NCBI GenBank assembly: GCA_946184715.1
Contig: CAMHGU010000149.1
Location: 1 to 5,738, forward strand
Length of the DNA: 5,738 bases
Reading direction: 5' to 3'
From: an uncultured bacterium
GTDB taxonomy: Bacteria > Bacteroidota > Bacteroidia > Bacteroidales > Muribaculaceae
Shown piece after piece: positions 1 through 5,738 of the stretch. The number at the start of each line of letters is the position of its first letter. Positions within the stretch are counted from its first letter, which is position 1. A program made the position numbers and the translations under genes. The notes beneath the pieces were generated by a model. That model searched no databases and was not told the origin of the DNA. It saw only the letters and a list, made by a program, of their open reading frames with translations.

Positions 1-1370
1 GCTTCGTGCCCTTTGAGGGTGGCCGAGGAGGCGCTATCGACGGTGACGGTGACGAAGTCGCCGGGCTTGTGGTCGCCGGCCGGGAACACTATCACCTTGT
101 TCTGCTCGGTGCGGCCGTAGAGGTCGGCGCGCGAGCGCTTGGAGTAGCCTTCCACGAGGATTTCAAACGTGCGGCCCACGTCGCGCAGGTTGGAGGCGAG
201 CGACAGCTCGTTCTGCAAGGCAATCATACGGTTGAGGCGCTCTATTTTCACCTCTTCGGGCACATCGTCGGGCAGGTTCTTAGCGGCGAAGGTGCCGGGG
301 CGCTCGGAGTATTTGAACATAAACGCCGAGTCGAAGCCCACCTCGCGCATGAGCGAGAGTGTAAGCTCGAAGTCCTCTTCGGTCTCGCCGTGGAAGCCGG
401 TAAACATATCGGTGGAGATACCGCAATCGGGGATAGCGCGGCGAATGGCGGCGATGCGGTCGAGATACCACTCGCGGGTGTACTTGCGATTCATAGCCTT
501 GAGCACGTCGTTGCTGCCGCTCTGAACGGGCAGATGCACGTGGTTGCAGATGTTGGGGCGCGAAGCGATGGCGGCTATGATGTCGTCGGTCATATCTTTG
601 GGGTGCGACGTGGTGAAGCGTATGCGCATAGCCGGGGCGGCATCGGCCACGAGCGTCAAGAGCGCGGCGAAGTCGGTCGTGGCGCCATCGGCCGCGCGGT
701 GGCAATAGGAGTTGACGTTCTGCCCGAGCAGCACCGCCTCTTTGAAGCCGCGGGCTTGGAGGTCGGCCAGCTCGTTGAGGATAGATTGTGGCTCACGGCT
801 ACGCTCGCGGCCGCGGGTGTAAGGCACGATGCAGTAAGAGCAGAAGTTGTTGCAACCACGCATGATGCTGATGTAGCCGCTGATGCCGTTGCCGCTAATG
901 CGCGTGGGAATCACGTCGCGATAGGTCTCGGTGGTTGACAGCTCCACGCCCACGGCAGGGAGGCCCTGCTCGGCGGCCGCGATGAGGTCGGGCAGGTCGA
1001 GGTAAGCGTCGGGGCCGGCCACGAGGTTGACGCCCTGCTCGTTGACAAGCTGCTCCTTAAGGCGCTCGGCCATACAGCCTATGACGCCTATAAGCAGCGG
1101 CTTGCGGCGGCGCTTGCGCTCCACGTTGAGCTGCTGCAGCCGTGAGAAAATCTTCTGCTCGGCATTGTCGCGTATGGAGCAGGTGTTGAGGAAGATAGCG
1201 TCGGCCTGCTCGAGGTCGTCGGCAATGCCGTAGCCGGCCATCTTCATCACCGAGGCCACCACTTCGCTATCGGCCACGTTCATCTGGCAGCCGTAGGTTT
1301 CGATATAGAGCTTTTTAGGAAACTCGTCGGCACTGAACGACAATGCCGACGGAGTTATGAGATTTGCCAT
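1..1370 (-). CDS. miaB: tRNA-2-methylthio-N6-dimethylallyladenosine synthase MiaB (3' end cut by window edge)
   Basis: MiaB is a cytosolic radical-SAM enzyme that adds a methylthio group to C2 of isopentenyl-adenosine at tRNA position 37, which stabilises codon-anticodon pairing. The frame gives 456 residues in the window. The N-terminal methylthiotransferase domain (about 19-130) has the three auxiliary-cluster cysteines C28 (TYGCQMN), C64 (NTCSIR) and C99 (IGCMAER). The radical-SAM domain (about 162-350) carries CxxxCxxC as C173, C177 and C180 in MRGCNNFCSYC, followed by IVPYTRGRERSR. A TRAM domain (about 393-455) contains GRTEQNK. The segments FKYSERPGTFA and GRTEQNKVIVF favour MiaB over its relatives MtaB and RimO. 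The ATG at 1370 is the only reasonable start, because an in-frame TAA lies seven codons upstream. The family length is about 440-475 residues and the last codons read ATLKGHE, so only a few residues should be missing. It begins 28 nt after the yidC stop, has no clear Shine-Dalgarno sequence, and is probably cotranscribed. All catalytic cysteines are intact. Confidence 0.96.
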   Translation of the reverse strand, partial: MANLITPSALSFSADEFPKKLYIETYGCQMNVADSEVVASVMKMAGYGIADDLEQADAIFLNTCSIRDNAEQKIFSRLQQLNVERKRRRKPLLIGVIGCMAERLKEQLVNEQGVNLVAGPDAYLDLPDLIAAAEQGLPAVGVELSTTETYRDVIPTRISGNGISGYISIMRGCNNFCSYCIVPYTRGRERSREPQSILNELADLQARGFKEAVLLGQNVNSYCHRAADGATTDFAALLTLVADAAPAMRIRFTTSHPKDMTDDIIAAIASRPNICNHVHLPVQSGSNDVLKAMNRKYTREWYLDRIAAIRRAIPDCGISTDMFTGFHGETEEDFELTLSLMREVGFDSAFMFKYSERPGTFAAKNLPDDVPEEVKIERLNRMIALQNELSLASNLRDVGRTFEILVEGYSKRSRADLYGRTEQNKVIVFPAGDHKPGDFVTVTVDSASSATLKGHE

Positions 1371-1398
1371 TAGATGAGTATCAGGTGGTTACACATTG

Positions 1399-3516
1399 TT
1401 ACTTACCGCGGCCCTTTCCGGCGCGGCGGTTGCGCTCCTGGGCCTTGCGCAGCTCCTCTTGCTGGCGGCGCTGAGCCTCCTCAAGGCGAGCCATAAAGCC
1501 GCCTTTCTTCTTGGGCTTCTTGGCGTTCTCGGCCATCTGGGCGCGCACCTTGTCCTCGCTTACCATGCGGCGGAACACGTAGGTCTGGATGATGGTAATC
1601 AGCAGCGACACGAAGTAGTAGTAGCTCAAGCCGGCCGCGTAGTTGTTGAAGAACACGAGGAACATAATCGGCATCGCGTACATCATAAACTTCATACCCG
1701 GCATCGTGTTGCCCGAGGGCTGGTTCTGCATATTGATGCGGGTGTAGATGATATTGGTGATGGTCATCAAGAGGCAGAAGAGGCTGATGTGGTTGCCGAA
1801 GTAGTTGGTGATGAACGGAATCTGGGCGTTCCAGCTGATGATGGCATCAGGGGCGGAGAGGTCTTTGACCCAGAGGAAGGGCTCGCCGCGCAGCTCGATG
1901 CAGGAGGGGAAGAACGTGAACATCGCGAAGAGGATAGGCATCTGGAGCAGCAGCGGCAAGCACCCGCTGAAGGGGCTGGCGCCGGCGCGGCTGTAAAGCT
2001 CCATAGTCTTCTGCTGGCGCTTCATAGCGTTCTCCTGGCCGGGATAGGCATCGTTAATCTCCTTAATGTCGGGGGCGAGGATGCGCATCTTGGCCTGTGA
2101 TATCATACTCTTATAGGTGAGCGGGAAGAGCACGAGCTTGATGAGAATGGTGAGCAGCAGAATGATGATTCCGTAGTTGCTGATGAAGCGGCCGAGGAAG
2201 TCGAACACCGGAATGATAATGGCCGTATTAATCCAGCGGAAGAAGCTCCAACCCAGGGGGATAAGCTTGGTGAGGTGGAGGTCGTCGCCAGTGTCGGTGG
2301 TGATGACTTTATCGAGCGCCGAGAGCATGTGGTACTTGTTGGGGCCGATGAAGAAGGTGAAGGCGGCCACGTCGGTAGCGTCGTTGGTGTAATCGAAGGT
2401 GGCTGTGGCGGACATATCCTTTACAAACTCCTTATCGTCGGGCGTGCCTTTCTCGAAGGGCACACTGCGCAGCTGGGCGCTGACGAAAGGCCTGTCGGCC
2501 ACGACGACGCTCGAGAAGAACTGGTTCTTGAAGCTTATCCAGCGGAGCTGCTCGTTGAGGGTCTTCTCGTCGTCGCTCGACTCACTGAGGTTATCGACAT
2601 CGCCGTTGGCATACATATAATAAATGGCCGAGTTGCGCTCTTCAAACATACGGCCCTCTTCGTGGCGGCTCACCTTCTGCGTCCACTGGAAATCGACGGT
2701 GGTGGTTGATGGCGGGATGATGCTCTTCATCCCCTTCTGCTTCATCTCCAGGCGCACGAGGTAGCTATTGGCCGGCAGGGTGTAGCGAAGCTCGATGAGG
2801 GCGCCGGCGCCCATGTCGAGGGTCATCACCACGGTGGAGTCGTTCTCCCGTCGCGGATCGAAGTACATATCCTTGGTGTCGAAGCGGGCATCGGTGGTGC
2901 CGATGACGAAGCCGTAGGCGTTGGTGTCCTTATTGAACATCTCCACGGTGGGCTTGCCGTGGGCTTCGTAGGTGAGCAAGGTGGCTTTCGAGATCATACC
3001 GCCCTTGCTCGAAAGCTCCACGGCAAGGAGGCCGTTGGAGAGTGTCTCCTTGCGGCTGTCGTCGCCTTTGAGGAAGCGGGCGAAGTTGCGGTAGCGGCCG
3101 GCTTCCTGTATCGAAGCGCGCAGCGCGGCGAGCGCCTGCGGGTAGATGGCGGCGTCGGCAGTGTGGTTGATGATTTTGGCTATCTCCACGGCGGTGCCGT
3201 TGAGGTCGAGGGTGCCGCCTATGGCATCGGCGGTGAGGGTGGCTTTCATAGCGCCCACTTCGAGGGTGCGCGAGCCGTCGGGCTGCTCCACTCCGTAGCC
3301 GGCTATCATCTGGCGGAAGGCGTCGAGCTCGGCGGTGGCGAGGGTATCGGCCACGATGGGCTGCTGCGCCTGTTGCGCCTGCTGCTGTGCCACGGCTTGC
3401 CGGCGCGCCGCCTCTTCCTGGGCCTTGCGCTGCGCCTCACTCGGGGTGTTGAGCCACATGAAGCCGAAGATTACAATCACGGCAAGCACAAGCCCGGTCA
3501 ATGTGTTTCTGTCCAT
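1399..3516 (-). CDS. yidC: membrane protein insertase YidC (Oxa1/Alb3 family), long form
   Basis: YidC inserts and folds inner-membrane proteins, alone or with SecYEG. The product is 705 residues. A first membrane helix (about 5-22) is followed by a Gln/Ala-rich linker (about 27-53), an extra segment (about 62-157) and the periplasmic beta-sandwich (about 158-400). The conserved 60KD_IMP core has membrane segments near 447-467, 517-537, 572-592, 608-624 and 629-648. Core motifs are FPLTYKS, QAKMR, GCLPLLLQMPI and IELRGEPFLWVKDLSAPD. K460 sits where E. coli has the groove arginine R366, so the positive charge is kept. The last 50 residues are strongly basic and resemble tails that contact the ribosome in other Oxa1-family proteins. 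The ATG at 3516 gives the MDRNTLTGL start typical of Bacteroidales. It starts 27 nt after the pyrG stop, without a visible Shine-Dalgarno sequence. E. coli YidC is 548 residues and Bacteroidales forms are, from memory, a little over 600, so this one is long. Family assignment is secure. Confidence 0.98.
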   Translation of the reverse strand: MDRNTLTGLVLAVIVIFGFMWLNTPSEAQRKAQEEAARRQAVAQQQAQQAQQPIVADTLATAELDAFRQMIAGYGVEQPDGSRTLEVGAMKATLTADAIGGTLDLNGTAVEIAKIINHTADAAIYPQALAALRASIQEAGRYRNFARFLKGDDSRKETLSNGLLAVELSSKGGMISKATLLTYEAHGKPTVEMFNKDTNAYGFVIGTTDARFDTKDMYFDPRRENDSTVVMTLDMGAGALIELRYTLPANSYLVRLEMKQKGMKSIIPPSTTTVDFQWTQKVSRHEEGRMFEERNSAIYYMYANGDVDNLSESSDDEKTLNEQLRWISFKNQFFSSVVVADRPFVSAQLRSVPFEKGTPDDKEFVKDMSATATFDYTNDATDVAAFTFFIGPNKYHMLSALDKVITTDTGDDLHLTKLIPLGWSFFRWINTAIIIPVFDFLGRFISNYGIIILLLTILIKLVLFPLTYKSMISQAKMRILAPDIKEINDAYPGQENAMKRQQKTMELYSRAGASPFSGCLPLLLQMPILFAMFTFFPSCIELRGEPFLWVKDLSAPDAIISWNAQIPFITNYFGNHISLFCLLMTITNIIYTRINMQNQPSGNTMPGMKFMMYAMPIMFLVFFNNYAAGLSYYYFVSLLITIIQTYVFRRMVSEDKVRAQMAENAKKPKKKGGFMARLEEAQRRQQEELRKAQERNRRAGKGRGK

Positions 3517-3543
3517 ATTCTATATCGGGTAATGTTTTGATTT

Positions 3544-5160
3544 TCAATCCTTTTTCTCAGCCTTGTAAGCTATGGCGGCACGCACGAAGTCGACGAATAG
3601 CGGGTGAGGGTTGAGCACCGTGCTCTTGTATTCGGGGTGGAACTGGGTGCCTATGTACCAGCGCTTGGAGGGAATCTCCACCACCTCCACGAGGTGAGCG
3701 TCGGGGTTCTCTCCGGTGCAGCGCATTCCGGCGGCCTCAAAGCGGTCGCGGTAGTCGTTGTTGAACTCGAAGCGGTGGCGATGGCGCTCCTCAATGACGT
3801 CGGTGCCGTAGATGGCGGCCACGCGCGAGCCGGGGGTGAGACGGCAGCGGTAAGCGCCGAGGCGCATAGTGCCGCCGAGGTTGCTGATGCTCTTCTGCTC
3901 TTCCATAAGGTCGATGACGTTGTGGGGTGTCTTGGGGTCCATCTCGGTGCTGTTGGCATCGGCGAGGCCGAGCACATTGCGTGCAAACTCAATCACCATA
4001 CACTGCATGCCGAGGCATATGCCGAACGTGGGCACATCGTTCTCGCGACACCATCGCAGGGCCACAAATTTCCCCTCCACGCCGCGCTGCCCGAAGCCCG
4101 GGGCCACGAGCACGCCGTCGAGGCCGGCGAGCTGCTCGGCCACGTTGCCGTCGTTGATGCGCTCCGACGAGATGTAGCGCAGGCACAGCCTGTGGTCGTC
4201 GTAGGTAGCCGCCTGAAGCAGCGACTCGTTGATCGACTTATAGGCGTCCTGAAGCTCCACGTATTTGCCCACGAGGCCTATGGTGACGGTCTCGGTGGCG
4301 GAGTGCATCTTATCGAGGAAGCGGTTCCAGGCCGCAAGGTCGAGGCGCGACTCCACGTCCACGTCGAGCAGGTCGAGCACCACGTCGTCGAGCCCTTGCT
4401 CGTGCATCTTGAGCGGCACTTCGTAGATGGTGGGCACGTCGATCGATTGGAACACGGCCTTGGGCGACACGTTGCAGAACTGGGCCACCTTGCGCAGCAT
4501 CGCGGCGGGAATGTCGCGCTCGGTGCGAAGCACCAGCACATCGGGCTGGATACCCAGCTCTTGCAGTTTCTTCACGGAGTGCTGCGTGGGCTTGGTCTTC
4601 AGCTCCTTAGCCGCGTTGATAAACGGCACATACGTCAGGTGCAGGCACAAGCAGTCGTCGGTCAACTCCCAGCGCAGCTGGCGCACCGCCTCAAGGAAGG
4701 GCAGCGACTCTATATCGCCCACGGTGCCGCCTATCTCGGTGATGACGAAATCGTAGTTGCCGGTGTTGCCCAGCTGCTTGATGCGCCGCTTAATCTCATC
4801 GGTGACGTGAGGCACCACCTGCACTGTCTTGCCCAGATAGTCGCCGCGCCGCTCTTTGTCGATGACGCTCTGATAGATGCGCCCCGACGTGATATTGTTG
4901 GCCCGCGACGTGGGTACGTTGGTAAAACGCTCGTAGTGACCGAGGTCGAGGTCGGCCTCGTGGCCGTCGTTGGTTACATAACACTCGCCGTGCTCGTAGG
5001 GGTTGAGCGTGCCGGGGTCGATGTTGATATAGGGGTCAAACTTCTGAATCGTCACTCTGAAGCCGCGCGAGAGCAGCAGCCGCGCCAGCGACGACGACAT
5101 TATCCCTTTGCCGAGCGACGACACCACGCCGCCTGTCACAAATATGTACTTGGTATTCAC
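3544..5160 (-). CDS. pyrG: CTP synthase (glutamine-hydrolysing), GTG start
   Basis: PyrG makes CTP from UTP, ATP and glutamine, the last step of de novo cytidine nucleotide synthesis, in the cytosol. The product is 538 residues, normal for the family. The N-terminal synthetase domain (about 1-265) has the ATP loop TGGVVSSLGKG with K18, the Mg-binding residues D71 and E142 (TEIGGTVGDIES), and the nucleotide-binding segment TKPTQHSV (189-196). The C-terminal class-I glutamine amidotransferase domain (about 291-530) has PGFGQRG (354-360), nucleophile C382 in GICLGMQ, and the His/Glu pair H508 and E510 in QFHPEY. All catalytic residues are present. The start is the GTG at 5160, giving MNTKYIFVTGG, which lines up with homologues. 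The open frame continues upstream to 5286, but that part crosses the promoter and lacks family similarity; no ATG, GTG or TTG lies between the predicted transcript start and 5160. It is the first gene of the probable pyrG-yidC-miaB operon and ends in TGA at 3544-3546. Confidence 0.98.
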   Translation of the reverse strand: MNTKYIFVTGGVVSSLGKGIMSSSLARLLLSRGFRVTIQKFDPYINIDPGTLNPYEHGECYVTNDGHEADLDLGHYERFTNVPTSRANNITSGRIYQSVIDKERRGDYLGKTVQVVPHVTDEIKRRIKQLGNTGNYDFVITEIGGTVGDIESLPFLEAVRQLRWELTDDCLCLHLTYVPFINAAKELKTKPTQHSVKKLQELGIQPDVLVLRTERDIPAAMLRKVAQFCNVSPKAVFQSIDVPTIYEVPLKMHEQGLDDVVLDLLDVDVESRLDLAAWNRFLDKMHSATETVTIGLVGKYVELQDAYKSINESLLQAATYDDHRLCLRYISSERINDGNVAEQLAGLDGVLVAPGFGQRGVEGKFVALRWCRENDVPTFGICLGMQCMVIEFARNVLGLADANSTEMDPKTPHNVIDLMEEQKSISNLGGTMRLGAYRCRLTPGSRVAAIYGTDVIEERHRHRFEFNNDYRDRFEAAGMRCTGENPDAHLVEVVEIPSKRWYIGTQFHPEYKSTVLNPHPLFVDFVRAAIAYKAEKKD

Positions 5161-5221
5161 GCTTTTACAGTTATAACACGTTAGGAGATACCGGCCTCCG
5201 GCAATGCCGGCTGCCAATTCA
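5161..5221 (-). promoter_or_regulatory. pyrG 5' leader with small CCGGC hairpin
   Basis: This is the untranslated leader expected between the predicted transcript start (about 5219-5222) and the GTG codon. It contains a perfect 5-bp GC stem with a 3-nt loop: CCGGC at 5206-5210 pairs with GCCGG at 5198-5202 in transcript order. A third CCGG at 5191-5194 could compete for the same pairing. The segment just before the start codon reads TGTAAAAGC, with no Shine-Dalgarno match, as is usual in Bacteroidota. The hairpin is seen directly. Any regulatory role is inference, and a stem this short may do nothing. Confidence 0.4.
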
Positions 5222-5226
5222 ATCGG

Positions 5227-5257
5227 CAAAGTTACTAATTTTCGGGCTACACAGCAA
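5227..5257 (-). promoter_or_regulatory. Bacteroidota-type promoter for pyrG-yidC-miaB
   Basis: On the minus strand, TAACTTTG (5234-5227) matches the Bacteroidota -7 consensus TAnnTTTG exactly. TTG (5257-5255) lies 20 nt upstream of it, within the usual spacing for the -33 element, whose consensus is TTTG or TTG. Transcription would begin roughly 5-8 nt past the -7 box, giving a leader of about 60 nt before the pyrG GTG. The position is right for the first gene after a terminator-like hairpin. No comparable motif was found in the pyrG-yidC or yidC-miaB gaps, so this is the likely promoter for all three genes. Confidence 0.72.
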
Positions 5258-5328
5258 CAGCCGGAGCAAGATTGTTGCCCCGCCAAGCTCTGAGTGGCTA
5301 ATTCTTATAAGCCTCATTACTAATAGCA

Positions 5329-5358
5329 AGGGAGCGCAAGCCTCGGCCCGCGCTCCCT
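5329..5358 (-). terminator. GC-rich hairpin, probable terminator of the upstream gene
   Basis: AGGGAGCGC (5358-5350 on the minus strand) and GCGCTCCCT (5337-5329) form a perfect 9-bp stem with a 12-nt loop. It begins about 22 nt after the stop codon at 5381-5383 and lies upstream of the pyrG promoter, where a terminator is expected. The sequence after the stem is TGCTATTAG, with only a weak run of T, so it is not a textbook intrinsic terminator. It may act with another factor or mainly protect the 3' end of the transcript. Confidence 0.65.
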
Positions 5359-5380
5359 GTGGTATGGTTGAAGATGTGTA

Positions 5381-5738
5381 TTAGCGAATCATCTTCTCGG
5401 CCTTGGTAGTGCCATCGGAGTAGGTCTTAACCACGATGTTCATACCCTCAAACGGGCGGTTGCTTACCTGACCGGTAACGCTTACGTACTTCACGCTTAC
5501 GGCGTTGCCATCGGCTGCGATGCTGTTGACGCCGGTAGCGAATTCGGGATCGGCTACCATAGTGCCCTTGATGTTGCGAAGGGCGGCGCCATCGACAGCG
5601 GTGAGGCGACGCGGTGCGCCGGCGGCCTCTTCGCTGTTCCACGGCTCAACGAGCTCTACGAAGATCTCGAGGTCGTAGCCGGAGCCTACGAGCATAGTGC
5701 CGGCATCGGCGAGGCCGATGCAGTGGCCTTCAGCCTGG
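5381..5738 (-). CDS. unidentified, probably secreted protein, C-terminal part, with type IX-like C-terminal domain
   Basis: This is the last 118 residues of a protein whose start lies beyond the right edge; the frame is open to position 5738 and ends in TAA at 5381-5383. The ATG at 5695 is probably internal, since the 14 codons before it in the window are also open. I do not recognise a family for the first 80 or so residues, which alternate acidic and hydrophobic stretches (for example DLEIFVELVEPW) and look beta-rich. The final 32 residues contain VTGQVSNRPFEGMNIVVKTY, then SDG and a short basic end. This spacing (a TGQ turn, a Gly-x-Asn-Ile-Val strand, a last charged strand) resembles type A C-terminal sorting domains of type IX secretion substrates, or related C-terminal domains of Bacteroidales secreted proteins. 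Export through that system is inference; no signal peptide can be seen because the N-terminus is missing. A terminator-like hairpin follows, so it is probably not cotranscribed with pyrG. Confidence 0.75.
   Translation of the reverse strand, partial: QAEGHCIGLADAGTMLVGSGYDLEIFVELVEPWNSEEAAGAPRRLTAVDGAALRNIKGTMVADPEFATGVNSIAADGNAVSVKYVSVTGQVSNRPFEGMNIVVKTYSDGTTKAEKMIR

Noticed and set aside
6..938. A 310-codon open frame on the plus strand, opposite miaB
   Set aside because: Same composition artefact: His/Val/Gly/Ala-rich, no recognisable motif, and fully antisense to a well-conserved miaB.
3358..3399. Q/A-rich repeat tract in YidC (residues 40-53) as a slippage-prone phase-variable repeat
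   Set aside because: The codons are mixed CAG, CAA and GCN rather than a pure repeat unit, and unit changes would only alter linker length. It is better read as a flexible or coiled linker.
1396..3540. Several plus-strand open frames of 60-235 codons opposite yidC
   Set aside because: All are antisense to a secure gene, overlap each other in different frames, and show no family motif or plausible start region.
3604..5184. A 526-codon open frame on the plus strand, opposite pyrG
   Set aside because: The translation is His/Val/Ala/Gly-rich with no domain or fold pattern, and it lies wholly opposite a gene with every catalytic residue intact. It is what GC-biased codon use leaves on the complementary strand.
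5200..5225. CTP-sensing reiterative transcription control of pyrG as in Firmicutes
   Set aside because: That mechanism needs a transcript beginning GGGC. The predicted start region here reads GATTGAATTGGC on the minus strand.
5161..5286. N-terminal extension of CTP synthase by 42 codons to a TTG at 5286
   Set aside because: The extension crosses the consensus promoter and the leader hairpin, and has no similarity to PyrG N-termini, which begin three or four residues before KYIFVTGG. The GTG at 5160 fits.
5381..5695. Start of the right-hand gene at the ATG at 5695
   Set aside because: The frame stays open through the 14 codons upstream to the window edge, and a protein with a type IX-like C-terminal domain should have a signal peptide, which is not seen here.
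1..5738. tRNA or rRNA genes, CRISPR arrays, insertion sequences, attachment sites
   Set aside because: The window is almost fully occupied by four protein genes. The only gap over 30 nt (5161-5380) holds a hairpin, a promoter and a leader, and I saw no RNA gene, direct-repeat array or transposase.

Overview
This window looks like ordinary core chromosome from a member of the Bacteroidota, most likely Bacteroidales. Three things point there. The YidC and CTP synthase proteins read like Bacteroidales versions. The promoter in front of pyrG matches the Bacteroidota consensus (TTG, about 20 nt, TAnnTTTG) rather than the sigma-70 type. No gene start has a recognisable Shine-Dalgarno sequence. The DNA is visibly GC-rich for this phylum and the reading frames favour G/C in third positions. 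A Muribaculaceae-like bacterium would fit, but that family assignment is an impression only.

Every gene is on the minus strand, so transcription runs from high to low coordinates. At the right edge (5381-5738) is the C-terminal end of an unidentified protein, probably secreted, whose last 30 or so residues resemble a type IX secretion C-terminal domain. A GC-rich hairpin (5329-5358) follows it and probably terminates its transcript. Next comes a promoter (5227-5257) and a short leader with a small hairpin. They lead into a closely packed group: pyrG (CTP synthase, GTG start at 5160), then yidC (membrane protein insertase) after 27 nt, then miaB (tRNA methylthiotransferase) after 28 nt. miaB runs off the left edge and probably lacks only a few C-terminal residues.

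The spacing suggests pyrG-yidC-miaB is one transcript driven from the promoter upstream of pyrG. The three products share no pathway. They supply CTP for RNA, DNA and phospholipid synthesis, insert inner-membrane proteins, and modify tRNA position 37, so this reads as a growth-linked housekeeping operon. No internal promoter or terminator is visible in either junction.

I found no mobile element, CRISPR array, RNA gene or novel system. The most unusual feature is in YidC. The protein is 705 residues long, and about 95 extra residues lie between its first membrane helix and the usual start of the periplasmic domain. Part of that extra segment weakly resembles the first strand of the domain that follows.
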